Assembly (NCBI GenBank): GCA_963575745.1
Contig: CAUYUJ010022433.1
Span: forward strand, 5,001 to 69,000
Source of the DNA: Prorocentrum cordatum
Taxonomy: Eukaryota; Sar; Dinophyceae; Prorocentrales; Prorocentraceae
DNA length: 64,000 bases
Reading direction: 5' to 3'
Each line of letters opens with the position of its first letter. Position 1 is the first letter of the stretch. Of the stretch, positions 1 to 12,127 are shown piece by piece. The notes below the pieces were generated by a model. The model was not told the DNA's origin and ran no database searches. It worked only from the letters and a program-made list of their open reading frames with translations. Made by a program: the position numbers and the translations under genes.

Positions 1-442
1 GCCTGACGAATACATAGGTTTGAACTCGGTCTGCTAGCCGAGCTACGTGCGCAAACCTATTCGTATAATCCGATTCAACTTGATACGCGTGGTGGGTATT
101 TTGTACTTATTCCGAGCTGCAGGGCAGCTACAGTGCTGGTAAGCACGCCTATCGCACTCAGAATCATCAGGGGTGTTCGTCCACCTGTTGGATCCAGAGC
201 TCGGAACTCGGTCTGCTGTCCAAATTAGATCGGCACAACTTCTATATTGTTCGAGTCATTCTCAAAAGTGCTGTCGGTTTTCTGCACCTAACTCGGGCCT
301 GTAGGGGGGCGGCAGGGCTGGTGACAGAAGTCGATTCGAAGTCATCAGACGCGTCCACCTGTCGCATTCAGAGGTCAACAAATATTTACTATAAGTCGGA
401 ATGTTGGATGCGCGGTTTTCTCAACTAACATCAAGGTAGGAA
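1..442 (+). repeat. ~178-bp satellite (family S), array S1, cut by window start
   Basis: Two to three diverged units of a satellite that recurs throughout the window. Each unit carries a TCATCTTGA-like start, a TCGGTTTTCTG block, an AACTCGAGCTGTAGGGCAGC block, a CAGAGGTCTGAACTCGG block and a GCAAACCTATTCGTATTATT end. The last unit passes into J element J1. No coding potential is seen. Confidence 0.8.
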
Positions 443-497
443 GCTCTACGAGTCCCCGGCGGTAACAAAGGTTGACGGTTTACCGCCGGCGCCCAGT
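443..497 (+). repeat. J element J1 (complete hairpin junction element)
   Basis: Starts GCTCTACGAG and ends CCAGT. Arms CCGGCGGTAA (456-465) and TTACCGCCGG (480-489) form a perfect 10-bp stem around a 14-nt loop. It joins satellite S1 to unrelated GC-rich sequence. Confidence 0.85.
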
Positions 498-823
498 GTC
501 CGGGAGCGCGGCTTCCTAGCGTGTCCCAATACGCGTGGCTCCAGAGTGCGCGAAGCGCTTCGGCAGAGCTTCGGAAGAGCTTCGGCAGTTCTTCCAGGCT
601 CCTAGGCAGATCCCCCTCGCGCGCTTTACTGGCCCCACGAATCGTAAACGGCGCCCCTGCAGGTTTCCAGCGTTCCGCGCATCGTTTCAGGCGGCCTGGC
701 AGAGGTCCCCGTGCGGCGTTCCGCGCTTCGCTTCGCTATCCGGATTTCAGACGCTTATTAGTAACTCGTAGAGCTTCCCTTAGCTAGTACCTCGTAGAGC
801 TCTTCGACGAGATGAGCTAAGAG
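498..823. other. GC-rich spacer, no gene recognised
   Basis: Contains small repeats of CTTCGGCAGAG and GTTCCGCGC type, then CTCGTAGAGCTTCCC and CTCGTAGAGCTCTTCGACGA motifs. The latter recur in front of the ~1.05-kb units downstream and look like broken J-element left ends. Short open frames here overlap in several phases and show no domain. Confidence 0.5.
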
Positions 824-1482
824 GAATTCGGGCGCAGGGTGGAGCTAGTTGGCCGACCCGACCAAAAGAGACAATGTGTTAACCTGGGGTCGGTTTTTGG
901 AACATTGTGCAAGATTTGACAATTCGTTTTCAGAAGTTGGATTTTTCCTACCTACAGTAAGCTATGGCGCATCTGCTGGTAAAATTTTCAGGGCTCTAGG
1001 GGCAATATTACTGTCCAAAAACGTGGAGTAACCGACGTTGCCCGCAGTACAGTTTGACAGGTGACGGTGGTTGGCTTTACTTAACTCGAGCTGTCAGCAA
1101 TCTACAGACCTCTCACGCACACCAGTCGATGCAGAATGATCTGACGCGTCACACTGGAAGCTCGAGAGTTCCTCGAAATGGCTGAGTCAGGAGTTATGCT
1201 CGAAATACTGTCTCTATGTATGCGTGTTGCGAACGGTGTTTCGATGATAATTCGAGCTGAGTGCATGCTATGCATACCAGGTGCATTCCAATCGAAGCAG
1301 CGACATGCGTGACATCGAATGGGAGCCTCGAGAGTGCCCAAATTGATTAGAATTTTCAAAATCAATGAAAAATATCGATTTGTACAATTTTATATTTTTT
1401 GTGTCGGATGAATTTTTTTCTAATTTATATCGATCTATGGGTGACCTAGAGAGTTCTGGTGCATTTTTGTCGACGCAGAATG

Positions 1483-1511
1483 GTCTCGCGCTCTCACTGA
1501 GAGCGCGAGAC
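1483..1511. repeat. Perfect 14-bp inverted repeat in family L
   Basis: Arms GTCTCGCGCTCTCA and TGAGAGCGCGAGAC are separated by one base. It lies just after the GTCGACGCAGAATG block of the unit. Confidence 0.85.
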
Positions 1512-1829
1512 TTCATATGAATAGCTTCGCTGGGAGTGAGAACTTTGGTCCAGCCGGCCGAGGCGGACAATGTGACAACTTTTGGGTGGTTTTGCATTTT
1601 TTTGAAAGATATTTGACAATTTATTTTGAAAAAGCAGATTTTTACTCCAAGCATTGAGATATAAACTTCGTTCCCTGATCAGCTCGGCCATCTAGAGTCA
1701 TTTTCAGTACCAGTTCACTTGAAGGAACCGACTTCATGTTGACTCCGAAAAAATCTCAACTTGAATTTTTTGTAGAAAAGCTCCCAGAAACTCCCGCTTT
1801 GATGCTGAGCTTTCTCACGGATTCAAGGA

Positions 1830-1883
1830 GCTCTACGAGGTTCCCGGCGGTGACCAGGTTGACGGTTCACCGCCGGCGCCAGT
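1830..1883 (+). repeat. J element J2
   Basis: Complete. The stem reads CCGGCGGTGA with TCACCGCCGG, so the TAA/TTA pair of J1 is replaced by the compensated TGA/TCA pair. Confidence 0.85.
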
Positions 1884-2682
1884 TATAGCTGGAAGCTAAG
1901 AGTTACTCGTAGAGCTTCCCTTACCTAGTTCTAGCTGGAAGCTTACGAGTAATACCTCGTAGAGCTCTTCGACGAGATGAGCTAAGAGGAATACCTCGTA
2001 GAGCTCTTCGACGAGATGAGCTAAGAGGAATTCGGGCGCAGGGTGGAGCTAGTTGGCCGACCCGACCAAAAGAGACAATGTGTTAACCTGGGGTCGGTTT
2101 TTGGAACATTGTGCAAGATTTGACAATTCGTTTTCATAAGTTGGATTTTTCCTACCTACAATAAGCTATGGCGCATCTTCTGGTAAAATTTTCAGGGCTC
2201 TAGAAGCAATATTACTATCAAAAGACTTGCGGGAACCGACTTTGCCCGCAGTACAGTTTGGCAGGTGACGGTGGTTGGCTTTACTTAACTCGAGCTGTCA
2301 GCAATCTACAGACCTCTCACGCACACCAGTCGATGCAGAATGATCTGGCGCGTCACACTGGAAGCTCGAGAGTTCCTAGAAATGGCTGAGTCAGGAGTTA
2401 TGCTCGAAATACTGTCTCTATGTATGCGTGTTGCGAACGGTGTTTCGATGATACCTCGAGCTGAGTGCATGCTATGCATGCCAGGTACATTCCAATCGAA
2501 GTAGCGACATGCGAGACATCGAATGGGAGCCTCGAGAGTGCCCAAATTGATTAGAATTTCAAAATCAATGAAAAATATCGATTTGTACAATTTTATATTT
2601 TTTGTGTCGGAAGATTTTTTTTCTAATTTATATCGATCTATGGGTGACCTAGAGAGTTCTGGTGCATTTTTGTCGACGCAGA

Positions 2683-2711
2683 ATGGTCTCGCGCTCTCAC
2701 TGAGAGCGCGA
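2683..2711. repeat. Perfect 14-bp inverted repeat in family L, second copy
   Basis: Identical arms to the copy at 1483-1511. The equivalent position in the 3251-4324 unit (about 3909-3943) is rearranged, and the 4325-5218 unit has lost it. Confidence 0.85.
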
Positions 2712-3033
2712 GACTTCATATGAATAGCTTCGCGGGGAGTGAGAACTTTGGTCCAGCCGGCCGAGGCGGACAATGTGACAACTTTTGGGTGGTTTTGCAA
2801 TTTTTTTGAAAGATATTTGACAATTCATTTTGAAAAAGCAGATTTTTACTCCGAGCATTGAGATATAAACTTCGTTCCCTGATCAGCTCGGCCATCTAGA
2901 GTCAATTTCAGTACCAGTTCACTTGAAGGAACCGACTTCATGTTGACTCCGAAAAAATCTCAACTTGAAGTTTTTGTAGAAAAGCACCCAGAAGCTCCCG
3001 CTTTGATGCTGAGCTTTCTCACGGATTCAAGGA

Positions 3034-3087
3034 GCTCTACGAGGTTCCCGGCGGTGACCAGGTTGACGGTTCACCGCCGGCGCCAGT
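3034..3087 (+). repeat. J element J3
   Basis: Complete, TGA/TCA stem version. It is followed directly by a fragment of the next family L unit. Confidence 0.85.
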
Positions 3088-4270
3088 TCGGGCGCAAGGG
3101 TGGAGCTAGTTTGGCCGACCCGACCAAAAAGATGAACAATGTGTAAACCTGGGGTCGTGGTTTTTGGAACATTGTGCAAGATTGACAATTTCGTTTTCAT
3201 ATCATTGAACATGAACCCTCGTAGAGCTCTTCGACGAGATGAGCAAAGAGGAATTCGGGCGCAGGGTGGAGCTAGTTGGCCGACCCGACCAAAAGAGACA
3301 ATGTGTTAACCTGGGGTCGGTTTTTGGAACATTGTGCAAGATTTGACAATTCGTTTTCAGAAAACGAATTTTTCTCACATACAGTAAGCTATGGCGCACC
3401 TGCTGGTAAAATTTTCAGGGCTCTAGGGGCAATATTACTGTCAAAAGACTTGCAGGAACCGACTTTGCCTGCAGTGCAGTTTGGCAGGTGACGGTGGTTG
3501 GCTTTACTAAACTCGAGCTGTCAGCAAGCTACAGACCTCTCACGCACACCAGTCGATGCAGAATGATCTGGCGCGTCACACTGGAAGCTCGAGAGTTCCT
3601 AGAAATGGCAGAGTCAGGAGTTATGATCGAAATACCGTCTCTATGTATGCGTGTTGCGAACGGTGTTTCGATGATAATTCGAGCTGAGTGCATGCTATGC
3701 ATGCCAGGTACATTCCAATCGAAGTAGCGACATGCGAGACATCGAATGGGAGCCTCGAGAGTGCCCAAATTGATTAGAAATTTCAAAATCAATGAAAAAT
3801 ATCGATTTGTACAATTTTATATTTTTTGTGTCGGATGATTTTTTTTCTAATTTATATCGATCTATGGGTGACCTAGAGAGTTCTGGTGCATTTTTGTCGA
3901 CGCAGAATGGTCTCGATCAGCGCGCGCTCACAGAGATCGCGAGAACTTCATAAGAATAGCTATCGCTTTGAGTGAGAAACTTTGGTCCATACCCGCCGGA
4001 GGGCGGACAATGTGACAACTTTTGGGTGGTTTTGCAATTTTTTGAAAAGATATTTGACAATTCATTTTGAAAAAGCAGATTTTTACTCCGAGCATTGAGA
4101 TATAAACTTCGTTCCCTGATCAGCTCGGCCATCTAGAGTCATTTTCAGTACCAGTTCACTTGAAGGAACCGACTTCATGTTGACTCCGAAAAAATCTCAC
4201 CTTGAAGTTTTTGTAGAAAAGCTCCCAGAAGCTCCCGCTTTGATGCTGAGCTTTCTCACGGATTCAAGGA

Positions 4271-4324
4271 GCTCTACGAGGTTCCCGGCGGTGACCAGGT
4301 TGACGGTTCACCGCCGGCGCCAGT
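4271..4324 (+). repeat. J element J4
   Basis: Complete, TGA/TCA stem version. The sequence after CCAGT resumes inside a family L unit (AAGTTGTATTTTTCC), so about 230 bp of unit start is missing. Confidence 0.85.
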
Positions 4325-5164
4325 AAGTTGTATTTTTCCTACCTACAATAAGCTATGGCGCATCTGCTGGTTAAATTTTCAGGGCTCTAGGGGCAATATT
4401 ACTGTCAAAAGACTTGCAGGAACCGACTTTGCCTGCAGTGCAGTTTGGCAGGTGACGGTGGTTGGCTTTACTTAACTCGAGCTGTCAGCAAGCTACAGAC
4501 CTCTCACGCACACCAGTCGATGCAGAATGATCTGGCGCGTCACACTGGAAGCTCGAGAGTTCCTAGAAATGGCTGAGTCAGGAGTTATGCTCGAAATACT
4601 GTCTCTATGTATGCGTGTTGCGAACGGTGTTTCGATGATAACTCGAGCTGAGTGCATGCTATGCATGCCAGGTACATTCCAATCGAAGTAGCGACATGCG
4701 AGACATCGAATGGGAGCCTCAAGAGTGCCCCAATTGATTAGAATTTTCAAAAGTAATGAAAAATATCGATTTGTACAATTTTGTATTTTTTGTGTCGGAT
4801 GATTTTTTTTCTAATTTATATCGATCTATGGGTGACCTAGAGAGTTCTGGTGCATGTTTGTCGACGCAGAATGGTCTCGCGCGTCGACCCGACCAGAAAG
4901 GACAATGTGACAACTGTTGGGTAGTTTTGCGAATATTTGAAAGATATTTGACAATTTATTTTGAGAAATCAGATTTTTACGCCGAGCATTGGCATATAAA
5001 CGTTGTTCTCTGAGCAGCTCAGCTCTCTAGAGCCAGTTTTGGTATTAGTTGACTTCCGGGAACCGACTTTATCTTTACTCAAAAAATCTCAATTTGACGT
5101 TTTTTTTAGAAAAGCTGACAGAAGCTCTCCGCTTCGATCCTAAGCTTTCTTACGGGTACAAGGA

Positions 5165-5218
5165 GCTCTACGAGGTTCCCGGCGGTGACCAGGTTGACGG
5201 TTCACCGCCGGCGCCAGT
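5165..5218 (+). repeat. J element J5
   Basis: Complete, TGA/TCA stem version, ending the 5'-deleted family L unit. Confidence 0.85.
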
Positions 5219-6037
5219 AATTCCGGCGCGCTGGAGAGCTAGTTGGCAAGAAAAATACCTCGTAGAGCTCTTCGACGAGATGAGCTAAGAGGAATTCGGG
5301 CGCAGGGTGGAGCTAGTTGGCCGACCCGACCAAAAGAGACAATGTACCTCGTAGAGCTCTTCGACGAGATGAGCTAAGAGGAATTCGGGCGCAGGGTGGA
5401 GCTAGTTGGGCGACCCGACCAAAAGAGACAATGTGTTAACCTGGGGTCGGTTTTTGAAACTTTGTGCAAGATTTGACAATTCGTTTTCAGAAAACGGATT
5501 TTTCTCACATACAGTAAGCTATGGCGCACCTGCTGGTAAAATTTTCAGGGCTCTAGGGGCAATATTACTGTCAAAAGACTTGCAGGAACCGACTTTGCCT
5601 GCAGTTCAGTTTGGCAGGTGACGGTGGTTGGCTTTACTTAACTCGAGCTGTCAGCAAGCTACAGATCTCTCACGCACACCAGTCGATGCAGAATGATCTG
5701 GCGCGTCACACTGGAAGCTCGAGAGTTCCTAGAAATGGCTGAGTCAGGAGTTATGCTCGAAATACGGTCTCTATGTATGCGTGTTGCGAACGGTGTTTCG
5801 ATGATAACTCGAGCTGAGTGCATGCTATGCATGCCAGGTACATTCCAATCGAAGTAGCGACATGCGAGACATCGAATGGGAGCCTCGAGAGTGCCCAAAT
5901 TGATTAGAATTTTCAAAATTAATGAAAAAATATCGATTTGTACAATTTTATATTTTTTGTGTCGGATGATTTTTTTCTAATTTATATCGATCTATGGGTG
6001 ACCTAGAGAGTTCTGGTGCATTTTTGTCGACGCAGAA

Positions 6038-6066
6038 TGGTCTCGCGCTCTCACTGAGAGCGCGAG
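6038..6066. repeat. Perfect 14-bp inverted repeat in family L, third copy
   Basis: Same arms as at 1483-1511, in the unit 5391-6436. Confidence 0.85.
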
Positions 6067-6384
6067 ACTTCATATGAATATCTTCGCTGGGAGTGAGAAC
6101 TTTGGTCCAGCCGGCCGAGGCGGACAATGTGACAACTTTTTGGTGGTTTTGCAATTTTTTGAAAGATATTTGACAATTCATTTTGAAAAAGCAGATTTTT
6201 ACTCCGAGCATTGAGATATAAACTTCGTTCCCTGATCAGCTCGGCCATCTAGAGTCATTTTCAGTACCAGTTCACTTGAAGGAACCGACTTCATTGACTC
6301 CGAAAAAATCTCAACTTGAAGTTATTGTAGAAAAGCTCCCAGAAGCTCCCGCTTTGATGCTGAGCTTTCTCACGGATTCAAGGA

Positions 6385-6436
6385 GCTCTACGAGGTTCCC
6401 GGCGGTGACCAGGTTGACGGTTCACCGCCGGCGCCA
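6385..6436 (+). repeat. J element J6
   Basis: TGA/TCA stem version. The final CAGT is replaced by the start of the next family L fragment. Confidence 0.85.
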
Positions 6437-7060
6437 TTGGCCGACCCGACCAAAAGAGACAATGTGGTAACCTGGGGTCGGTTTTTGGAACATTGTGCAA
6501 GATTTGACAATTCGTTTTCATAAGTTGGATTTTTCCTACCTACAATAAGCTATGGCGCATCTGCTGGTAAAATTTTCAGGGCTCTAGGGGCAGTATTACT
6601 GTCAAAAGACTTGCAGGAACCGACTTTGCCTGCAGTGCAGTTTGGCAGGTGACGGTGGTTGGCTTTACTTAACTCGAGCTGTCAGCAAGCTACAGACCTC
6701 TCACGCACACCAGTCGATGCAGAATGATCTGGCGCGTCGCACTGGAAGCTCGAGAGTTCCTAGAAATGGCTGAGTCAGGAGTTATGCTCGAAATACTGTC
6801 CTCTATGTATGCGTGTTGCGAACGTGTTCGATATAAAACTCGAGCTAGTGCATGCTATGCATGCCAGTACAATGTCCAATCGCAAGTAAGCGACATGCGA
6901 GACATCGAATGGGGAGCCTCAGAAGTGCCCAAATTGATTAGAAATTTTCAAAATCAAAGAAAAATGATCGATTTTGTACAATTTTTGTATTTTTTGTGGT
7001 CGGATATTTTTACATTCTAAATTTATATCGATCTTTGGGGTGACGCAAGAGAGTTCTGGT

Positions 7061-7930
7061 GCACATGTTTTCAGGGCGGCCTGGGAGCGAGGCCTGGGAG
7101 GGGGATGTGGGATGGGAGGGAGGGGTGCGAGGAGAGGCATGAGGGAGGCCTGGCAGGGATGCGGGGGGAGTCCTGGGAGAGAGGCCTGGAGGATGCATGT
7201 GGAAAGGGAGGCCTGGGAGGGAGGCCTGGGAGGCCGGCCTCGGAGGGAGGGATGCGGGAGGGAGGCCTGGGAGGGAGGCCTGGGAGGGAGGCCTGGGAAG
7301 GAGGGATGTGGGAGGGCGGCCTGGAGGAAGAGCCTGGGAGGGAGGCCTGGGAGGAAGCGATGCGGGAGGGAGGCCTGGGAAGGAGGCCTGGGGGCGAGGC
7401 CTGGGAGGGAGGGAGGGAGGGAGCAGGGAGGGAGGGAGCAGGGAGGGAGGGAGGGAGGGAGGGAGGGAGGGGGGAAGGGAGCGGGCCGCCGCCGCCGCCG
7501 CCGCGGCTGCTGCCGCCGCTGTCGCCGCCGGAGCAGCAGAGGAAGAAGGGCGAACGAAGAGAGGGGCGGGGGCCGCAAGGAGGGAGACAGAGGAGGGAGC
7601 AGGGGGCAGCACGGGGAGGGGCAGCAGGGAGGCAGAAGAAGGAAGGGAGCAGGGAGGGAGGGAGGGAGCAGGGAGGAAGCGAGCGAGCGAGCGAGGGAGG
7701 GGGAGGGGGGGATGGTGGAAAGGGGGGACAGAGGGAAGGGAAGGGCGGGAGGGAGGGAGGGAGGGAGGGGAGGGGAGGGAGGGAGGGAGGGAGGGGGGAG
7801 GGAGGGAGGAGGCAAGGAGAGGAGAGCAGAGAAGGACACAAAAGGAGAGAACGAAGGGGAAAAATAGATAAAAACAGAAGGAAGAGAAAAGAGGCAGCTA
7901 GAGAACAAGCAGCAGAGAAGGAGTGAGGGG
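7061..7930. repeat. G/A-rich minisatellites (GCCTGGGAGGGAG, GGGA, GCC)
   Basis: 7070-7400 holds irregular repeats of GCCTGGGAGGGAG with a GGATGYGGGAGGG variant. 7400-7480 and 7740-7830 are nearly pure GGGA/GGGAG, and about 7488-7515 is a GCC tract. Several frames stay open on both strands because stop codons are absent from the repeat. These are composition artefacts, not genes. Long runs of G triplets could form quadruplexes. Confidence 0.85.
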
Positions 7931-8048
7931 GGGGGCGAGCAGCAAAAACGCGGCGGCGGCGGCGACGAAGACAAGGCTGGTGCGTTTTGAGGCTGGTGCG
8001 TTTTGATCCTGGGAAGAGTCTAGGGACCCGTTCGGAACTGATTTGGGT

Positions 8049-8653
<605 letters not shown>

Positions 8654-9675
8654 GTTAGAATTCGATTGGCTTATGGGTACCAACGCCCAAGGGGGGACCG
8701 GGTATCAAGCGCCGGTGGCTGGCGAGCCCCACCATGAGATTAGGGGGGAAGAACCCCAGCATCGTCCATGAGGCTTCGTCGAGGCAGAACCGGCATCCTG
8801 GGTGACCGATTCGATGGCCACGCAAATGAATGTTCGATGGCCCGGCAAATCAGACCCACTACGAAGGTGTTCCTTGCCCCCCCAGTCCCGAGAAGGGACG
8901 GCGCATCATTGAGGGGACGAATGGGATGAGGACGCTGGGGTGTCTTCCGACTCCTGGCTACCCCCTCATATCCTTGCCTCGCCGTGGCAATCCGTCCAAT
9001 TAGAGCGCTTCACGGCGGCTTACCGCAATCGCGCGCCCTTGATTCTGAAAAGAGGAGGAGGTGGAGGAGGACACGGAGGAGGAGGAGGAGGACGACGACA
9101 ACGACGCAGAGGAGGAGGAGGAGGAGGAAGAGGCCCGTTCCTCGTGAGACATCCTCGGAAGTCTGGGCTCCAACGCGCCACGACAAGTGATTATTAGCGC
9201 TCTCGCCTGGGACATCTTCACCACACCGGCGCATCTCGCTTAAAGCGTCCGCAGCATTCTGGGATCCGATATTCTTTGAGTTGAAGTAATCTGGCCACCA
9301 TCGCCTGAGCCATCCTCGCACTTGCTTCCCGCCGAAATTTGCCCCGCCAGATTTTGCCTCCCGCGCGGCTGCCGCCATCGCCATCATTATCATCAGCATG
9401 ACCTTCCTCATCCTCATCCTGAGACATCCTCGCAACGCTGACCTCTGATATTCTTCCCTGCTCCAAATTGTCCTGGCCAGTTCCGCCTACACAAAAACTC
9501 GCAGCGTTGACCTGGGATGCGCCCTGCCTTCACGTAGTCTGACCCCCGATCTTCCCCGAGATGCGGTGTTCAGGCCACTTGCGCCTGAGACGCCCTCGCA
9601 CCTCTCTCTGACTTCGGAGGTGCCCTGCCCCATGGCGGTCCGGCCACTGTCGCCGTCGCCGTCGTCGTCGTGGCG
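8654..9675. other. Intergenic; no gene recognised
   Basis: Mostly non-repetitive at the scale I can inspect by eye. It contains a GGA-rich tract at about 9048-9135. GAGACATCCTCG recurs near 9145 and 9420, and related GGGACATCTTC at 9208. No frame has a recognisable domain. Confidence 0.45.
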
Positions 9676-10002
9676 GGGAACTGACAACCAACCGATAACC
9701 CGATAAGCCGATAAACCGATATGCGGCACAAGGATCGCCTCCACAGGTTCCCCCCCAGCGGTCTCAGACCAGCCAATCAACCGATAAACCGATCAACCGA
9801 TAAACCGATCAACCGATAAACCGACGAAGGAGGGGGGCGCGCCAGCAATCGCTTCTATGTTCGCATACAGAGTTTATCGGTTTTTCGGTTGAGCGACCGA
9901 TCCACCGATAAACCGATCAAATTATATCGGTTTTTCGGTTGATCGGTTTGCAAACCGTTCAACCGATTAGTTTTTATCGGTTTATCGGTTTATCGGTCGG
10001 AT
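9676..10002. repeat. ACCGATAA minisatellite in opposing orientations
   Basis: Units of CAACCGATAAACCGAT run at 9687-9722 and 9777-9826. After about 9870 the complement (TTTATCGGTTTTTCGGTTGA) dominates, mixed with forward copies, up to 10000. The two halves can pair with each other. Confidence 0.85.
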
Positions 10003-10059
10003 GGATTTCCGGAAGCCGTTGCCGCTGCACTCGAATTATCGGTCATCCTCTGAGAATTT

Positions 10060-10135
10060 CTCAAGGCGGAGGGAGGATGGAGGAGTGAGGAGGCGGAGGG
10101 AGGAAGGGGGAGCGAGAAGCTGGAAGGAAGATATT
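10060..10135 (+). repeat. GGA/GGGA-rich tract
   Basis: Purine-rich irregular repeat of GGAGGAAG type immediately before the diverged 77-bp repeats. Confidence 0.6.
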
Positions 10136-10149
10136 TATTTCGGTAATCC

Positions 10150-10405
10150 CTCGCGCGTTTCGTGGCCCCAACGGAGTTCTGCCCAATGGCCCATTTGCAT
10201 AGTCCGCAAGCGTCCGCGCCACGTATTTTGGGGTACCTCCCGTGTGTTTCGTGACTCCATAGGAGCTCCGTCGAAGCGCCCAGAGGCATGGTCCGCATGC
10301 GTCTCCGCCGCTCCAGTCGGCACATCCTTCATGTTTCGTGGCCCTCAGGGGGCTCCGCCGAAGGCCCCAGTGGTACAGTCCGCATGCGTCACCGTTTTTG
10401 ATTTC
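10150..10405 (+). repeat. Diverged copies of the 77-bp repeat
   Basis: Three degraded copies each with a TTTCGTGRCYCC start, a GGRGYTCYGYCGAAG block and a GTCCGCATGCGTC block. They match the order of blocks in the fresh 77-bp array at 63256-64000. Confidence 0.7.
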
Positions 10406-10458
10406 GGCACACTTCTCACAAGCGGATCGAGGTCGCGCCTCACCGTTCTGTCCGTGCG

Positions 10459-10480
10459 TCCGTAGCCGTTTCGGCTCAGG
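10459..10480 (+). other. Dinoflagellate spliced-leader-like sequence
   Basis: Aligned without gaps to the 22-nt dinoflagellate spliced leader as I know it, 19 positions agree. The three differences are transitions (A to G at position 10, T to C at 14, A to G at 21). CCGTAGCC and GGCTCA cores are intact. The next bases are TAGCACC, so a GGTAGC donor-like context is possible. It lies about 320 bp upstream of the gene at 10803 on the same strand. It could be a relic leader carried by a retroposed mRNA, a degenerate SL gene, or chance. Confidence 0.45.
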
Positions 10481-10530
10481 TAGCACCCTCGGCGCCCGCG
10501 CTTCGCGTCGCGAGGGATAGCCGTGCTGCG

Positions 10531-10766
<236 letters not shown>

Positions 10767-10802
10767 AGTCATCCGGCGTCTCCGGCTCCAAGCGCACAAC
10801 AG

Positions 10803-12127
10803 ATGGCAGAGGGCGCGGAATTCGACGTTGAGGCGGTGGAAGGTGCATTCTCGAGATGTAACGTCACACTTGCACCTGAAGACTTCGCAGATGATCATGC
10901 GCGCAAGTTTTACGCATACCTACATGATCACAGCACTCAGACCTTGGGGAAGGAGATTGCCGAGCGGAAGCGTGCGGCCACCGTTGCGAAAAGACAAAAG
11001 CGAGGAGGGCCACTCCTTCGTTCAGACATGTTTGAGCGCATGTTGCGAGTGTTCAGATATTTTATGAAGGCCAAATGGTCGGTCTTTTTGCGTCGCAACG
11101 CTGGCTTGTACATCATGCCTTTATTCTTCCTTTTCGCGGCGCATTCGTACGAATGCCCAGACCGTTTGGGAGATAACACGACATGGGATTTTTTGGACAT
11201 GTACGCGAAGATGTCGTGGGGGGAAGCAACAGATTTCACAGCCGTGGCGGAGTACGTGCTCCATAACGCTTTTACCGGGTCGCACAACCTTTTTCGCAGC
11301 TCCTGGCTGTCGTCTTTCGGGGAGCCTATAATCAAAGGAACTCACATTGTTTTGTGCCCATCCTGCGCCAATGTCGGGATCAGGGAGTCTTCGCGCGTTT
11401 GGGGGAGCTCCTTCGCCGCCTCCTTCTTGGTGCGTTGTCATCAAGTGTTCTCATGGAAGTGATGCTTGAGTTGGAAACAGCGCTCCTGGGCATCGCAGGC
11501 ATTGGAGAGTTCAATTGCAAAGAATATCTTTGGCACGTGATTCTCATTCACGAGATGCTCACTGGGCAGCTTTCAGAAATGCGCGAACATTTCAGAGAGA
11601 GGAGCTTATTCGGTAATGGGGGGGTCGATGGGCTTCGTCTCTTCTACCCGTTGTTGACGAATTCACGTATTCACGACGCTGCCACGGACCTTTTTGCTGT
11701 CCTTGCCGACGTCGGTGTATACCTGCCAAGCATGCATTCCCTACAATGGAAGCTATGTCTTTTTCAAAAGTCTCTGAACGTCGCGTACATCAGGTCGCCG
11801 CCGGCCAGCCTGTCAGGCATTAAGTTGCCGGGGCAGGTTGCAGTTTGGATTCGGCTTCTCGACCACCCCCATTGGCCGGAGCTGTGTCGGGAGATGAAAT
11901 CTTTTGGTCTTGCGGACGAGCTCAAGCATTTCGAGGCATCCGTGCGTGCGTTGCAGACCATGCCACGAGGAATGCCGTATGACATCACGTGTCGCTATTG
12001 CCTGGGTCTGTCAACCAAGGGCGGGCGTGCTTATTGGGCACGCCTCTATAAGTGCCATGAGTCCGCGAAGAAGGCGCAGCAGCGCTCGATTACAAGTTTT
12101 TTCACTGTCAAGGGGTGTGACAAATGA
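10803..12127 (+). CDS. Uncharacterised protein with C-terminal PIP box; frame broken once
   Basis: The first frame starts at ATG 10803 (MAEGAEFDVEAV) and stays open to 11462. A different frame carries on from about 11354 (ILRQCRDQGVF) to the TGA at 12125-12127. Both parts have ordinary amino-acid composition, unlike the repeats around them. The change of frame falls between about 11300 and 11460 and may be an indel or an unrecognised intron. The part before it includes a hydrophobic stretch (YIMPLFFLFAAH). The second part has a CRYC...KCH cluster that may bind zinc and ends in KKAQQRSITSFFTVKG. QRSITSFF fits the PCNA-interacting PIP box Q-x-x-[ILM]-x-x-[FY]-[FY], with flanking lysines. A nuclear, replication- or repair-linked role is an inference from that motif alone. 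I do not recognise the family; a transposon origin is possible. Confidence 0.5.

Larger units (their letters stand above)
824..7060 (+). repeat. Family L: tandem array of ~1.05-kb units
   Basis: Near-full units at 824-1883, 2028-3087, 3251-4324 and 5391-6436, a 5'-deleted unit at 4325-5218 and a decaying unit at 6437-7060. Fragments lie at 3088-3250 and 5292-5345. Each unit starts GAATTCGGGCGCAGGGTGGA, has a CAATGTGTTAACCTGGGGTC block, an AT-rich centre, and ends in a J element. Spacers 1884-2027 and 5219-5390 hold copies of CTCGTAGAGCTCTTCGACGA. Small open frames in each unit (for example 85-87 codons, minus strand) repeat with the unit, carry indels and have no recognised domain, so I do not call genes. 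Confidence 0.85.

Noticed and set aside
1102-6248. Recurrent 65-165-codon minus-strand frames in the ~1.05-kb units
   Set aside because: They recur because the DNA unit recurs. Different copies have stops and indels at different places and the sequence shows no domain.
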